Positions 24,460 to 38,236 of a stretch of DNA of 64,000 nt are shown one piece after another (the stretch's first letter is position 1; the number at the start of each line of letters is the position of its first letter). This DNA is from Monosporascus cannonballus (Eukaryota; Ascomycota; Sordariomycetes; Xylariales). The stretch covers positions 62,001 through 126,000 of the forward strand of contig QJNS01000203.1 in NCBI GenBank assembly GCA_004154925.1, in the 5' to 3' direction. A model generated the notes under the pieces. That model ran no database searches. It worked only from the letters and a program-made list of their open reading frames with translations, and had not been told where the DNA came from. The translations under genes were made by a program, and so were the position numbers.

Positions 24460-24666
24460 TAACATAATAAATAAATATAAGCTGAATAATATAATTTCCA
24501 ACTAATCGTAAAATAATTTTTAAAAAATGAATATATTAAGTTATTTTTATTTAACATTTTTTATTAATTGCTAAATAGTAGATTTATATTAGCAAATAAA
24601 TTAATAACTAATCGGCGGCTGATCAACTATCAACCTTATCCTTATTAAGGCTATATTTTTATAATT
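24460..24666 (-). repeat. LTR of element H (5' in coding sense)
   Basis: Partner of 17232-17444. Starts TAACATAATAAAT and ends TTTTTATAATTA, immediately before resumed element A sequence. Confidence 0.7.
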
Positions 24667-27600
24667 AATTAATATAATTCGGCCTAAGTACGTACTAGGT
24701 CCCCTATAGCAAAAAATTTAATAAAGGCCATTACGATAAAAAATTCGACAAAAAATGCGAAAAACCAGGAAACTGGGTTCATAAATATCGCACATATAAT
24801 AAGAAATATTATAAGGATAATTACGCAAATATCAGGATTAAATAAACAATTTTATCTCGGAATCCCTGATCGATACGGCAAAATGCATACTAAATATTAT
24901 CAATAACGAAAATATCCCGATTAAGAAAAATAAAAATAATATATTTATAAATAAATTACCAGTATATATTATACAGAAATCGATTTTTTAAATTGAATAA
25001 GAAATAATAAAAGTAAAAAATAATAATATTGATATTTGGGATCCGTAACGTTAAAAGATATTTAATAATTGGTCGAAATAAAATATTAAGTTCAAGAAGA
25101 ATAATATCGGCAAAAAAACCCTTTTTATTATTATTAACAAGGTAATTACTAAACGGAAAAAAAGTAAATTTAATATCAAATAAAAAGGTATTATAAAGAA
25201 ATTATTACAGATTTTAAATTTTAATTAATATTTATTATAAAGTTTAAAAAGAAACAATTATAAAAAATATATACGTTAATTTATAGCCCAATTTCGGAAC
25301 AATAATTAAAGCGATGCATAATAAGATATAATCGTAAATATAAAAAAGATTTTATTTAATATAACATAAATTATAACAGAATTAAAAAAATTTAATATAA
25401 TTCGAAAAAATAATATGCCGGCAATAACGATAAATGTAATATTTTAACGCGGTAAATATAGAAATACAAATAAAATTCGATTAATTCGAATAAAAATTAA
25501 AAACCATTATTTATAAAAAATTACAAAATAACACAACCTAAAAAATTAAAAAGAATTTCTAAAAAAAGCTTTTAATACGACGATAAGAACCGTTAATAAT
25601 TTTATGATTGTAGGTGTACAAATCGAAACATATTAATATATCGTAATAATAAATTACGGAAATTTAAACGGGAATTATATTATACAAAATATAATTAATA
25701 AGCTTAAGTTATTATAAAGATATTAATTAAAAGTTTATATAACGACAAATATAGAAAATTAAAAATACGTTTATAATTACGAAAGAATTATACGCAAAAT
25801 TAATTATTTCGAAATTATGTTTAAAAACGAAATTAAATAATTAATTTCGATATCGTTATATTTGGAAATTACGATATAGTCTTAAATAACTTATGAATAT
25901 ATTAGTATAAAGTTTTAATTTATAAAAGGATTAGCCAGATAAAACTTGTTTTATATCATATTAATAAATAAATAAAAAATAAGATCTTAATATTCGATCG
26001 AAAATAACGATAAATATAGGCATAAAGATACGATCAAAAACTTTACCACTTAAAAAGATAAAATATAAATAAAAATAGGTATTAAAAAATAACGTATCGT
26101 TATTATTATTAAAACCAAATTAAAATAATTAAATAACGATTTAAAATAATAACCCGATAATCAGAATATTAAATTAACGTATTATCATAATATTATAAAT
26201 ACGAATAATACTTTAGAAAAAGATTCGATACGAAATTATTAAAATATAACGAATAAAATTATAAGATAATTCTTAACAAGGATTTTTAACGAAGTTTTAC
26301 TTTATTTATAATCTTAACAAAAATAAATTATGCGTTTGTAAAAAATACCAGGAAAATCGATTATAAAAAATAAATTGGACTTTCGAAATTAGTAATAAAT
26401 TATTTAATATTTTTCGTATTAAAAAAACACAAAACATTATAACTTATAATTAATTATCGATAATAAAATAATATTATTATTAAAAATCAAATATAATTAT
26501 CTCAGATTATAAGAATAAAAAACCAACTTTACGGAACTAAATAATTTACGGCATTCGCTTTTAAAAATAAATATAACCTTATTAAAATTAAAAAAATACG
26601 AATAAAACAATAACGTTTAAAACGAAATGCAAACTATTTAAATACAGGGTTATATTAATAAAACTTACGAACGTACCAATAACCTTTTAACGAATAATAA
26701 ATTATATATTAGAAAATATTTCGCTATTTTCGTTGTTTGCTAATTCCACGATATTTCTATATTTTTAAAAACCGACAAAATATATATAAAATATGTTTAT
26801 AAGATTTCTTTAAGTTATATAAAATATAAAGTTACTTATTAATATTAAAAAAATCAATTTTAAATACAAAAAGTAAAATATTTAAGATATATTATTATCT
26901 TAGGACATATTAGGATAAACGTTAAAAAATTATTACAATTACAAAATAATAAATGCCAATTACGGTTAAAAAGTATAAATATACTTTAAGTTCGTTATTT
27001 ATTAAAAGAAATTTATTGAGAACTTTAGCAAAATAATTATATCCTTAATAAACTTTATAAAAAGAAAGTTTTAATAAATATTCGAAATAAAAAAATATTT
27101 TAAAATATTAATAATATAATTATTAACAAATTAATATTAATTATATGCGATTTAAACCGTCCCGTTAAACTAAAAACCAATATTTCGAATTAGGCATTAA
27201 ATATAATAATCAAATAACGAAAAGATTAAGGCAAATTACATTTTATTACATTTTTTTATAAATATTAAAAAAACCTAAGTTAATTACGGCATTACAAATA
27301 AAAGATTTATAGCCATTATTATAATATTTCAAAAGTTTAAAATTCTTCTAAAAAAACCTTAAATCAAATTAAGGTTTATATGGATTATTAAAACTTTGCC
27401 CGATTTATTATAACTCAAAAAATTATAAGACAATAATTTCGTAACGCTAAAAAATTAACGAACTTCGACTTTATTATTTTCCATAAAAAAACTTAAAAAA
27501 TAACAAAATAAACGCTGTAAATAAGTAACCAAGTTTCGAAAGAATTAATTAAAATTAGCTATATAATTTTCGATATAATTATAAAAAATATTTACGTTTG

Positions 27601-28785
27601 CAATAAATTGAAAAATTCGGGTAATGATTTTTAATAAGTATTAAAAGATTTAACAAGATAATAACGGTTTTTTTAAAAAACTAAAAAACGAATAAAATAT
27701 AAATTCCAGCAAAATATTAAAAGGATTTAATACGAAATATATACGAAGATTAGCTATATAAATATCCAAAAATCTATAAGATATTAAAACGATTTTAACG
27801 TATATATTTTTTTCGTAAAATAAAATTAACGCTATAAAAAGTAATTTAGTAATACAATATCTTCGCTAAAATAAAAATTTAACGATATAAGCCACACGGA
27901 AATATATAATTATTAATAATTATAAAGCGATTATAATATATAATTATATTTAATTTTATTATTAAATATTTTATGTTAAAAAATTTAATTTTAAAAATGT
28001 ATTACGATAGCATTTTCGTTATTATAAATCGATTTTTAAATTTTCCTTATTTCTTATTATATTACGAAAATATAAATACGGAAAAAATAATATATATTTT
28101 ATATAAAGGATTAATATTTATATCTAAGTTTTAATAAGGCCTAATAATATAAATCGGCTTAAACCATAAACTTTTTAACATTTTTAAACTATAAACAAAT
28201 AAATAAATAAAACGAACGAAATAAACCTTAAAATTTTATATACGACAATACATTAATTAAAAACAGAATAACTAAGTTAAAAATTATTTCGTATTTAATT
28301 AACCTATAATATTAATTATTATAAAGATATTAAAAAATATTTCCGAATATAAAATTTGGTTTTATTCCAAACCTTTATATAAAAATATAAAATAACGGTT
28401 TAATAAATTTTAAAGTAAGTTTTATATTAAAATGTTTACGGTTTTTATTTTAAGAAATAAAAATAAAATTAAAATTCGTACGAAATTATGTAAATAAGTA
28501 TTATAGTTAAAAAAGATTAAGAAAACTAATTTTTAAAAACGGGGAAACAATTTTCTTTATTACCAAAAATATTTAAATAAAATAACGTAACAAAAAGCTC
28601 GATTTTAAATATATCGGTCTATATAAAATCGCTACGAAAATCTTAAAAAATAATAATTAATTAAATTTTCCATCAAAAATTATATTTTATTTAATTTTAT
28701 ACGTTTTTTATTTTAGTTAGTAACAGATATAATCAAAATACATACGGCATAAAACGACGTAAAGGTAAAAAACAAATAAATATAT

Positions 28786-28940
28786 AAGGTAAAGAAATTT
28801 TCGATATACGGAAACAAAACGGATTTATTTAATATCTAATTAAATGGAAAAATTATCCGGATTCTGAAAATACCTAAAAATTTACTAAAATATTATTAAC
28901 GCCTATTATTTATTAAAAACTTTTTATTAATAACGACAGA
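28786..28940 (+). pseudogene. Chromodomain relic of element A
   Basis: Reading the plus strand, KQNGFI, IKWKNYPDSENT appears with in-frame stops. This corresponds to the chromodomain that ends chromovirus integrases and targets heterochromatin. Homologous relics are in C (about 56107-56260) and D (about 63010-63150). Confidence 0.65.
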
Positions 28941-29480
28941 ACTACTGGAAATAAGCGCATCTTAATTTACGTTTATAATAAAATCGGGAAAATATAACCA
29001 TTTTGGATATACGGCGCGAAATTCGGTTTTAAACGTTTACGTTCCGCTTTTAAATAATCAGCCTTTTTTTATTCCTTTAATTTATCCAAAAATTAAAAAC
29101 TTTAGTTAATTATTTTTACGCTTTTTTTGCGAAAAATATTTTACTAAATACTAAAACGTTTTAAACTAAAAATTATTAATAATTTTTAACAACTATTAAG
29201 AAGATATTAACGAATAAAAGATTTTTCTAACCGTAAACGTTTTATTTACTTATTAATATTATTTAAAAATAAAAAATATATACCGGAACCGTTATAATAA
29301 CGTTTTTTTTCAGGATATATTATTAATAATACGTTATATTATCTAATAGAATACATAAAATACCAACGCAAAAATAAGGTATACAATATATAACTTTAAA
29401 ACCGAAATTAAAACAAAACGAATTAAAACTTTACGTTTTTTTTTGGTTAATACGTTTACAGTTCTTCATAATTCGATTAC
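28920..29480 (-). pseudogene. Antisense frame of element A (relic)
   Basis: On the minus strand between chromodomain and 3' LTR: RKKSVKIIN, FLDKLKE, ADYLKAERKRLK and DFIINVN, with several stops. Same place and pattern as the antisense frames of B, C and D. Unnamed family; only shape (basic, Leu-rich, probably coiled coil) can be inferred. Confidence 0.45.
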
Positions 29481-29550
29481 GTATAATAACGGACAAAAAA
29501 AAACTTATTAGAAAAATCTCAAGGGCAAGATTTGAAAAAAAGGGAGAGCA

Positions 29551-29921
29551 TATTATGACCTAATTGAAAAAGGGTCTCGGAAACGTTCGCTTGGTAACCG
29601 AAACGGGACCTAAGTGAGTCGAAACCACGTGATATAGATCCGGAGTAATCTAAGAGATCTAACGGGATCTATGCAGTTATCCGATATAGATCCGGAATAA
29701 TCCAAAAGATTTAACGAGATCTATGCAAAAATATATACGCTTATTTTTTTCATAGTTTAAATAACTTTGGCTTACAATAAAATATCGTTATCTAAGGCAT
29801 TTTTAATATTAAGAGACGTAATACGTTATTGTATTTATTGCTTAGTTTCCCACGATACTTCTGCTAACATAAACCCGTACGATTAAGGTTTAATAGTTGG
29901 TAAAACCCTCTAGCCGTCACA
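29551..29921 (+). repeat. 3' LTR of element A (371 bp)
   Basis: Starts TATTATGACC, preceded by a purine-rich tract (GAAAAAAAGGGAGAGCA), and ends TAGCCGTCACA. Two 52-bp units instead of three. Followed by the TSD TAATT. Confidence 0.9.
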
Positions 29922-29926
29922 TAATT

Positions 29927-30060
29927 GCGTGCGCTTTTGCAGCGCGTACAACTTTTATATAGCTTAGCAACGGGGTATATATATTCCGATCAGAGGGTAG
30001 TTTTTCCGCATTTGGTGTGGTAAAGTATACCTGGCTAATTGATATATCTCATTGATGCCT
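29927..30060. other. Unmutated remnant of the original flank
   Basis: GC-normal sequence (GCGTGCGCTTTTGCAGCGCG...) that was contiguous with position 8881 before element A inserted. No gene seen. Confidence 0.5.
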
Positions 30061-33000
30061 TAAAGCATTTAAAGTATTAATTATGCTTGTTTACCATTTT
30101 TTAAAATTACTAAAAGTTTTTAAATATTTTTAATAATTTCGAAATGTAATTAATAACCCTTTTTAAAGGAATTATCCGTAATATTTCGTGATTCTAATTA
30201 TTTCATTTTTAGAAAATTAAAGATTAGTTAGAATAAGGTTTTTATTACTTTATTTATTAATATACTTTCCATAAAATTAATTGATAACAATTAAAATCTT
30301 TTTATTACCTTTATAATTAAGAATTATATATTTTTATATATTAAATATTCGCTGTAAAATCATAATATTTATATTTATTCATCTTATAATTTATTAAATA
30401 TAAGATTATATAGTTAAATTGTTGAATTGTTAATGATTTTCGAATTATACAATCAATCGAAAATAATAATAAAACGTTAACTGTTCAAATAAAGAAAGAA
30501 GTACATTCTAGTAATGAAAGTAAACACTGTATATGTGTATTTGATTTTCATTTAATGATATTTTCGCATAAATTTATGATATATATTTATATTCTTTGTG
30601 TTGAATTATATTAGCCGTAAAATATTATTTTAAATATATGATTAATCTTAACGGCCGAATTATAAAATTTGTATTTTGAATTTAATGAAATGGAATATCA
30701 TTTATATCATCGCTTTGTAAAGCGCAATATTTTAATTTTAATATAATCTTATGAATTAAAATATAATAAAACACTATGAAGTTAAATGTTAGCCGTTATA
30801 TATAAATTTCTTTTTTACATTCTTTAACAAATTTGAAATAAATTAAACTAAATTTACCTGATGATTTAACAATAGTATCGAAAATTGAAAAGAATTATTA
30901 TATTGGTTTAAACATAACCATAATTTATTTAATTATTTAACGTAATTTTCAATTGTTTTAATATTGAAAAACTGTTCAAACACTTATTATTTATAAAAAT
31001 ATCTCCCATTTTAATTTTTTAAATTATACAGTTCATAAAATATTAATATTTTGAAAATACGTAATAATGACGCAATCAATGTACAAAAAGATTTCTTTGA
31101 CAAAAGATATATATGATTTATTAAAACCGAATTTATATTTTAAATTGTTTAATATTTTAATGAGGTGCCTTTAGCAATTAAATATTTGCTATGATTTAAA
31201 TATGTTTATAGTATTAATATATGTATTAAAAAGAAAATTTACATTTACGAAAATATGAATAATTATATTGTATATAAATTTTAGGTGCAATTAAGATATA
31301 ATAATAAGTAAAAATAAAATATGAGGAATAGCATTCGTAAATACTAGTATTTATTGTTAAATCTTTTTTTGAATTATTAAGCATTAGTTAATATAAACCA
31401 AAAATTTCATTTATATTATTATTTATTAGTATCGAATTTATAAGTACATGATTTAATATATTGCACAGTTTATTTTTTGTTAAAAATCTAATGAAATATT
31501 ATTTATAATTATATACTTTTATATTTTTACAAATTAAGTCGTAAAAACATTTATATTAAAACCTACATATTTTATTTTTATAACTGTATAAAAATAAAAA
31601 TCACTTGTATTTATAAATATGGATTTATAACTTGAATAAATTTTCATATATTAATAAATTTAAATATATTCAGTCACAATACTATATATTTGGTGTTTTT
31701 AGTTTTGTTAAAGTTTCGTAATTTCTCGGCCGGTTCTTAATCGCATTTTTAAAACAGCTTTTGCCTTTTATATTAAACGACTTGTTCATATTATATAATT
31801 GTCTTCAAATATATTCTCTTCATATAAAATATAAACCAAGTAAGTGTTTATATATCTTATTTTCGTATTTTATTAAGTATTTAAGTTAAATAATATCGCC
31901 AGAACTCAAGATATCTTTATTTTTTATTAATGTAATAATTAATAAAACTATTTCAAAAAACATTACATAATAATTTATATATAACGGTCATATAAAAACT
32001 TAATATTGTGTGAAGAAATGTGCTTAAATTTTATCTTTTGATAAATCGCATATAACCTTTAGTATTAAAGTAAATATTGCAATTCTTTTAGTTTTACTAA
32101 TGTTTGTTTTCCTTTTTAAAAATATTAAAAGTTATTAATATTCTTTGTCGCAAATTGGACAATTATATTTGGTATTTTATAACGTTTAAAATTATTAAGT
32201 TACTAAATATTATTTTCTATCTTTTTTCTTATTATTTTAGGACAACTTTTAATGCATAATTTAAAGCCTTACTATTTAAACCTTTGTATCGATATTAGAT
32301 AGTCTTATTATTAATATTATGGTAATTCTGTTTTTAAGTTTTTTAAAAGTTTACTTGATCGTTTGTAAAAAATTTAAATATTTTCTTAATGTATTCTTTA
32401 ATAATAGGTTTTATTAATAATTTTATTATAGATTTAAAACATTCAATTAAATTACTTGTATAACTAATATATTCTAAAATTTGCCAACTATTTATAACCT
32501 TCGCCTTATTAAAAACAAAACAATTGTCAATTAATTTAATTTGAAAATTTAAGTTTATGTTTAATCGAATGTAAAACTATATAGTAGAATATTTAGCTTG
32601 TGGGTATATGACATGTATTTTGCCACACCTATTCGGGTATTTATATTATTTAAAGGTCGGAATATTTGTGTAACGTGTTCTTTGTATTTTTCGAAAATTT
32701 CCAAATAAATAAGTGTGTGGTCGAGGTGTACGAATGTAAAATTATCTAAGAATCTTGTAAAAATACGTATAATTAATTCTTAAAAGTCTATAAAAGTATT
32801 AAAAAGACTTATAGGTATAGCTCGATATTTAAAACGCTCATATATCATCTTTAAAGCTGTCTTTTTATTTGTTTTAATCATCTTAATACGATAATAATCA
32901 TTTACAAAAATTAACTTAAATAAACTATTTAATCTTATTAGTATTTTCTAAGGTATTTTTAAAAGTTAAAAAGATTTGTTTCTTATAATTATATGGTTAG

Positions 33001-33879
33001 TTTATTTATAATTTATTTTATATCGATCACTGAATTTTCCGTTTTAATCGATTTATTGCTTATTATATTTAAGTCTAGATATTATAAAAACTAAGTAATT
33101 CGTTAAATATTTAAATGGTTAAATATAATTTTTTAAAATCTAATTATATATTTGTTATAATACTTTTAATCTTTTAAATTTTCAACCATACATTCTATAA
33201 GGTGTAAGATAATATGAGTTTTAATCAATATCGTTTAGTCTTATTAATTTTATAATACTAAGTTATAATTTATTTTATTTTTAAATAAACTTTTCAATTT
33301 CCGATATTTTAAAGATTTTATAATAATTTAATGTGGAAATTAAACCGTTTTAAATTTATAACAAATCTTATATAAATTTTACTGGAATATTAGTTTATTA
33401 GTTTAGAAATATATTTGACGTTTTAGTTTATTCGTAAATTATTAAAACGGAATTAAAGTATATCTAAAATAGTATTATATCGTAAAATGTCCGTTATATC
33501 AAGCAAAAGCTGTTCTTAATACTACTACTTTCGAATAAAATATCTTTTCGTTTTTCGAAACAATTATATATTTTTGCAGTTAAATAAGTTTTTATTTTCT
33601 GTAAATAATTTGCATAACTTTAAGATATATTTCTAGAAAATTTGGTATTTTTCTATTATTAATGAAAAAAGAATTATCTTGTATTTTCGAATCGACTATA
33701 ACTTTAAACCTTTGATTTTTATATCTCAAAAAGATTTAATTTAACTACATGTTTTTTCTCTTGCTTTATATAAAACTTTATATTAATAAGATGTTGGTTA
33801 CTTTAATTTTCGAACCTTTCATCCTGTGTAATTAACGTAATTTATTTACAAAAAAGCTTTTTAGTTTAGAGAGTTTTAG
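30061..33879. other. AT-rich debris with CpG-poor, TpG/CpA-rich texture
   Basis: No intact frame. Unlike neighbouring RIP-mutated elements, TG and CA dinucleotides are common and CG rare. The only recognisable piece is the RT scrap at 32561-32746, so at least part is a very old Gypsy element on the minus strand. No LTR pair found. Confidence 0.5.
32561..32746 (-). pseudogene. Reverse transcriptase fragment of an old Gypsy element
   Basis: A 61-codon open stretch on the minus strand corresponds to the RT segment after the catalytic site: FVHLDHTLIYLEIFEKYKEH is a mutated FVVYLDDTLIYSKTFEEH-type motif (Y to H, D to H), followed by FRPLNNINTRIGVAKYMSYT (Cys to Tyr in the KC motif) and HKLNILLYSFT. 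Catalytic residues are lost, so it is non-functional. The lineage differs from A-D, whose motif reads YLDDIFIFSK. Confidence 0.65.
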
Positions 33880-34200
33880 ACAGCACATGTATTATAATAG
33901 TAATTTATATATTGGATCGGGGTAGGGGAAGAATTGGTCTTGATCAGTGCGGATGAACAAGTTATATTACGATACGGAAAGGGATTGTTCAGATTAAGAA
34001 CTTAATCCGATTGTATTAATGGTATTAAACCTTAATTATTAAAATTGAAGAAAATATATTAAGTGGTAATAGTTATCAGTAATATCTGGAGGTTGAATTC
34101 TTAGCGACCAAGAACTCCTTAATATATATACGAAATCCGGGCTTTCTGATTAGCCGAGTTTAATTATGGGCGTAATACTTCGCTTTACATTAAGCCTCCT
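33880..34200. other. Less mutated island, possible LTR remnant
   Basis: Between strongly AT-rich flanks, about 33915-34000 contains GGATCGGGGTAGGGGAAGAA and nearby mixed sequence. It could be a solo LTR or an end of the old Gypsy element, but I find no second copy and no target duplication. Confidence 0.3.
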
Positions 34201-37200
34201 TTCTTACGATGCAAAATATCTTCCTTTTATCGTAAGAAATAATGATAACCTAACGTTATAACAAATATATTATACTTATATCTTGATTAATTAATCTGTT
34301 TTTTTCGATATGGTATATTCGGTAGTATTTTTAATTTAGAATTTCGTTTTCGTTTTTTAATTAATTTTTTACATTGGAAGGTTTTTTTCCTGTCCTTTTG
34401 TATTTTATTTTCCCATTATTAATTGCTGATCGACGTTTTGTACTTTTTCTAATTTGCAGTTTTTGGGATAAAATAAGGTTCTGGTCGTTTCCTATCAGTC
34501 TGATATATATGTCCTACTTATTAATACGAGATATGGCAAGCTTTTACCAATATAACTTAACTACGTTAATTATTAATTAACAAGCGAAATTTATATTTTA
34601 TTTTGCTATTCTTATGTAATTTGCGCGTTAATTCGGGTCTCTATCGAGATTAGTAAGGTATGCGAATATCCCAATTGAAAAATAAAAGAAAATTCGAAAA
34701 ACTTTCAAAAATAAGTAACGGATGTTTGCCGGGCTAAAATCCTTTAAGCACGTTTTTATCCTGATTTTTGCTATATAAATTAAGGTACGCCCTGATTTCT
34801 TTTTTATCTTTTCGACAAGTTGCTATTCTATATTTAAAGTCGGTTTTTTAATTCATTATCAACTAGATTTCCGCATAATAACATAAAATCAATAAGCTCT
34901 TTAAACACCATATATCTAGCTAAAATACAATCTACAAGTCTTGGTTTTGCCAATATATATAGATAAATTATCAAAACTAACTTGCTTTTATTTTTGGCGG
35001 TAAAATCTTAATATTGTTTTAATTCGATTATTTAAAGGGGTCTTAATAAATATTATATGGGTATATCTTAATCGGATATATAACAGGCTAACTTAATATC
35101 TATATTTCTTGATTTTATAAATACGAATAATTTCGTTAATTATCGTTTAAACGTAAATAAGATCCGAGTTGCGGATAACAACTTTTGTTTTCTTATTTAA
35201 TAACATGTAATATCCTTAGGTAATAAAACGACCGGCTTCGAAAATGTATACTAGTTTATTTTTTATAGCCCCGCGCGACAATACGTATATTAGTACAGTG
35301 ATATTTTTTAATGAAAAATATTTTTTATCGGCGATAAACACAATAATTTTCCAAAGTCATGTAATTACGAGATTAAACTATTAATCCGGATTAATTTCGA
35401 AATCTAGTGGCATACCATCATAATTTTAAGGGCGATTTCTTTTTTGATCGTAAAGGTAATAAGTATTAATCGATTAAAGTTAATTTTTTCGACCAGAACG
35501 GAATATAGAAACATAAGATAAAATATTGTCGTAAAGCCTTTTTAGTATTTTCTCAAACTTTAACGTACTTAGAACTTTGATATTCGTAACCTTACTCAAT
35601 TTACCAAACTTAGATTAATTTATTTTTTTGGGATCTGGCTTCAGATTAGTCCGAGCCGGTTTTTTGAGCTGCCTTTTCGACGATGTCGATACTATAATAT
35701 ATATAATGGGCTCTGGGTATATAATAACTAGGGAATCCTGGTATAAATAAATAAGTCTAAGATATGTTCAATAAATTATAAAATTAATATAGTATTGAAA
35801 AATGTTTAATAGTAATAATAAGAAATAATAGCAATTAATCGATAATGTATTTGCTATTCGTAATTATTTTTCTGAGAAAAATTCTGGTACGCTGAAAAAA
35901 TTCCAGAAAATCTTTATCTAATATTGTTTAGGGAGGTACCGTACGTTATTGTCATTTCTGGTTCATTGCTTATAAGCGTTCTTATTTTTATATCTTTTTA
36001 AGCTTTAATATCCATAATCTCTTATTTTTTTTTATCAATAATATTTATTACTTATTTACGTATATCGATATCAGCATTTGCAAATAGCCTTTTTTAGTAC
36101 GTTTAATCAGTTTATTATAGGTATTTTTAAACCATCAGAACTTTCTAAACGTCAGAGTGTCCGTATTAGTGCAAATTTTAAGGAACTGGTTCAATAGATA
36201 AACTATTCGTTAGTTAAGAATAATATTTCTAATATTGTTAAAAACGGTTAAGTTCGATATAATCAAAATCTCCAAGATCTTTATCGTTTTTCGGCATATT
36301 ATTATCGTGTCCTTAAACTCTTAAAATACCCCATATTTACTAAACCTTTTATTTGTAAAGTAAATAAGCTTTTGGCTTCTTAATTTTAACATAATAATAA
36401 GCCTTCGATTAACTTATCCGATATTCGTAAAAGCCAAAATCCCATATACCGTCAGGTTCCTATACTCGAATTGCATCCTTTTTTTAGATATCGATTCCAT
36501 AGTATTACTAAAAGTAATAATTACCTTCCTCTTATAATGCCAGTTATGGATAATTTATTTGTTTCCCAAACCTTATTATTTTTAATAAAAAGTACAGCAA
36601 TTTATCGACGGTAATCCAGTAATTTCTCCAATCTTAGATACTGTCGAGCAGTTCTCTGAAAGTTACAGATTAATAACGCTAGTACCTAATATTAATACTA
36701 GGAAATCTTTTTTATCCTTAATTTTATCAATTTCTTCCGGTCCAAGAATTATTAACCAACTCCCTAGTCCTTTTACCAATAGCGGCAGATCAAATTTCGA
36801 TTAATATTTTTTTTTTTTACATTTTAACATATGGTCGATATTGGGAAAAATAACCTAATTACTATATATATTACTTCTAAGCTTTTCGAAATAAGCTATT
36901 TTTTATCGTAACCTATCTTATCTTAATTAAAACTAAATGCTTGGAATAATATTTATTTCGTTTACCTCCGGTCTCGTTACAGGTTGGTTCCTAAAATGGC
37001 GAATTCTCTGTATCAATTTTTAAACAGCTGTTAACGCTGAATCGCCGATCACTAATATACTGTTTTCCAAAAGTAAGCCCGGGATAAAAACCGTATTTAT
37101 TAAGGTTACTCGTGCTGGTCCTTTAGATTAACTTATGATATATCTTATTAAAAATCTTCGATACGTAAATAGGCTATTTATTTAGACTTTTGGAATACTT

Positions 37201-38231
37201 AATTCGGTATTTTACGAATTTTATAAAAAGCGTTATTACGTTTCAAATTATCTAAATATTCCGGAATATTTCTATTATTCAAATATATATCGTATTTTAG
37301 TTGCGCGAAAAGTATTTCTAATAAATATGGCGGATCAATTAATAAATCTAATTATATATTAAGTGATAATTAATTTAAAGATTACTGGAAATATTTTATA
37401 AAGAGCCTGGAAATTAAATAAGATATTCATATATTAAATTATAAAGTTCTTTACAAATTCAATAAAGATTCCCTTTAGCGTTTAACTGAAAAAAGACTTA
37501 CCAATCCCCGTTATATAACTAAAGTTCACAATATTTCGAAAATTTCGAGTAAATCGTTACCCTAACATTTTAACGGTTCTGGAAATTATGTAAATTTACA
37601 AATTAATATATCCTACTATATGTTAATACCTTGCAAATAATCGCAATAGCTTTCTTTCTATGCGATTAATTAATTTAGTATATGCTATTATTATCCATAA
37701 TTACGTAACTTTCAAGTTATTTATTAGAAATCTGAACTTTTATATTTATTTTAACAGGTTTTATAATTTTAGGTTTCCAGCCTCTAGTGGCTTAATATCT
37801 ATATTATTTGACGTTTCGTTAGTAATATTATATAATTGATCGAGTTCGTTAGGTAATAGTTTTATTTAATTATCCTTTTGCAAATTAATACGTTTCGCAT
37901 ATTTTTTTTTGTTTAATAAATTACTTTAATTTATTATGTAAGAAGGTTTCCCGTAATAATATCCTGTTAATTTTTCTTAAACGGTAAATGCCTTAAGTAA
38001 TTGAATTATTAATTAAATACGGCTTTGTTTCTCGGTATTTCAACTTTATTTCTTTGGACATATTAAGATATCGTAATATATTATAAAATAATATTAAGCT
38101 GTTAACTTCTAAAGGCCGAATTCTTATTGTATTTTTGTTTTTTTAAATTGGCAAGTTAAGCAGCATTATAGAGTTATGTAATAATTACTTTAATTATTTT
38201 AATAATGTTATCGGCTTTACGTTTTAATAAT
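34201..38231. other. AT-rich debris, mostly unassigned
   Basis: No recognisable domain except a coding-like plus-strand frame near 36.07-36.66 kb and further scraps to about 37.4 kb (for example FSVSIFKQLLTLNRRSLIY near 37.0 kb). CpG is kept, as after RIP. The last five bases before 38237 are the TSD of the solo LTR. Confidence 0.4.
36070..36660 (+). pseudogene. Broken coding-like frame, family not recognised
   Basis: About 195 codons with only some five stops, far fewer than the other frames of this AT-rich stretch. The stops look like RIP products of Gln or Arg codons. Readable parts: FKPSELSKRQSVRISANFKE, NLQDLYRFSAYYYRVLKLL, KPFICKVNKLLAS, NKPSINLSDIRKSQNPIYRQ and VPILELHPFFRYRF. Basic and Leu/Tyr rich, no metal-binding or catalytic motif that I know. 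It could be gag or transposase of an unrecognised element. Confidence 0.4.
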
Positions 38232-38236
38232 TTAAT

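Larger units (their letters stand above)
17232..24666 (-). mobile_element. Element H: unrelated Ty3/Gypsy element nested in A (minus strand)
   Basis: Direct LTRs of about 210 bp at 17232-17444 and 24460-24666 (shared TATATTTTTATAATTA at the end, GTCGTAAAGCAATTTT-like in the middle). It splits A just after A's zinc-knuckle region: sequence to the right resumes at TAATATAATTCGGCC as in copy C. RIP blurs the TSD. Minus-strand domain scraps occur in Gypsy order: RT with YVNYKGSN (from CVDYRGLN) near 22195-22085, RT thumb FLGFIDFYRKS near 21640-21590, and integrase core at 20146-19904. All are full of stops and lost catalytic residues. Confidence 0.8.
8882..29921 (+). mobile_element. Element A: RIP-mutated Ty3/Gypsy chromovirus with two nested insertions
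   Basis: Bounded by LTRs 8882-9304 and 29551-29921 in the same orientation, with a perfect TSD TAATT (8877-8881 and 29922-29926). Its own internal sequence is in three pieces: 9305-9874, 16645 to about 17231, and about 24667-29550, together about 6.0 kb, the same as copies B, C and D. Coding is on the plus strand but riddled with stops. At the YLDD position of RT (near 26730) it reads stop-F-H-D, so catalysis is lost. Integrase lies near 27.9-28.1 kb, the chromodomain about 28790-28940, then an antisense frame, a purine-rich tract before 29551 and the 3' LTR. Confidence 0.9.
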
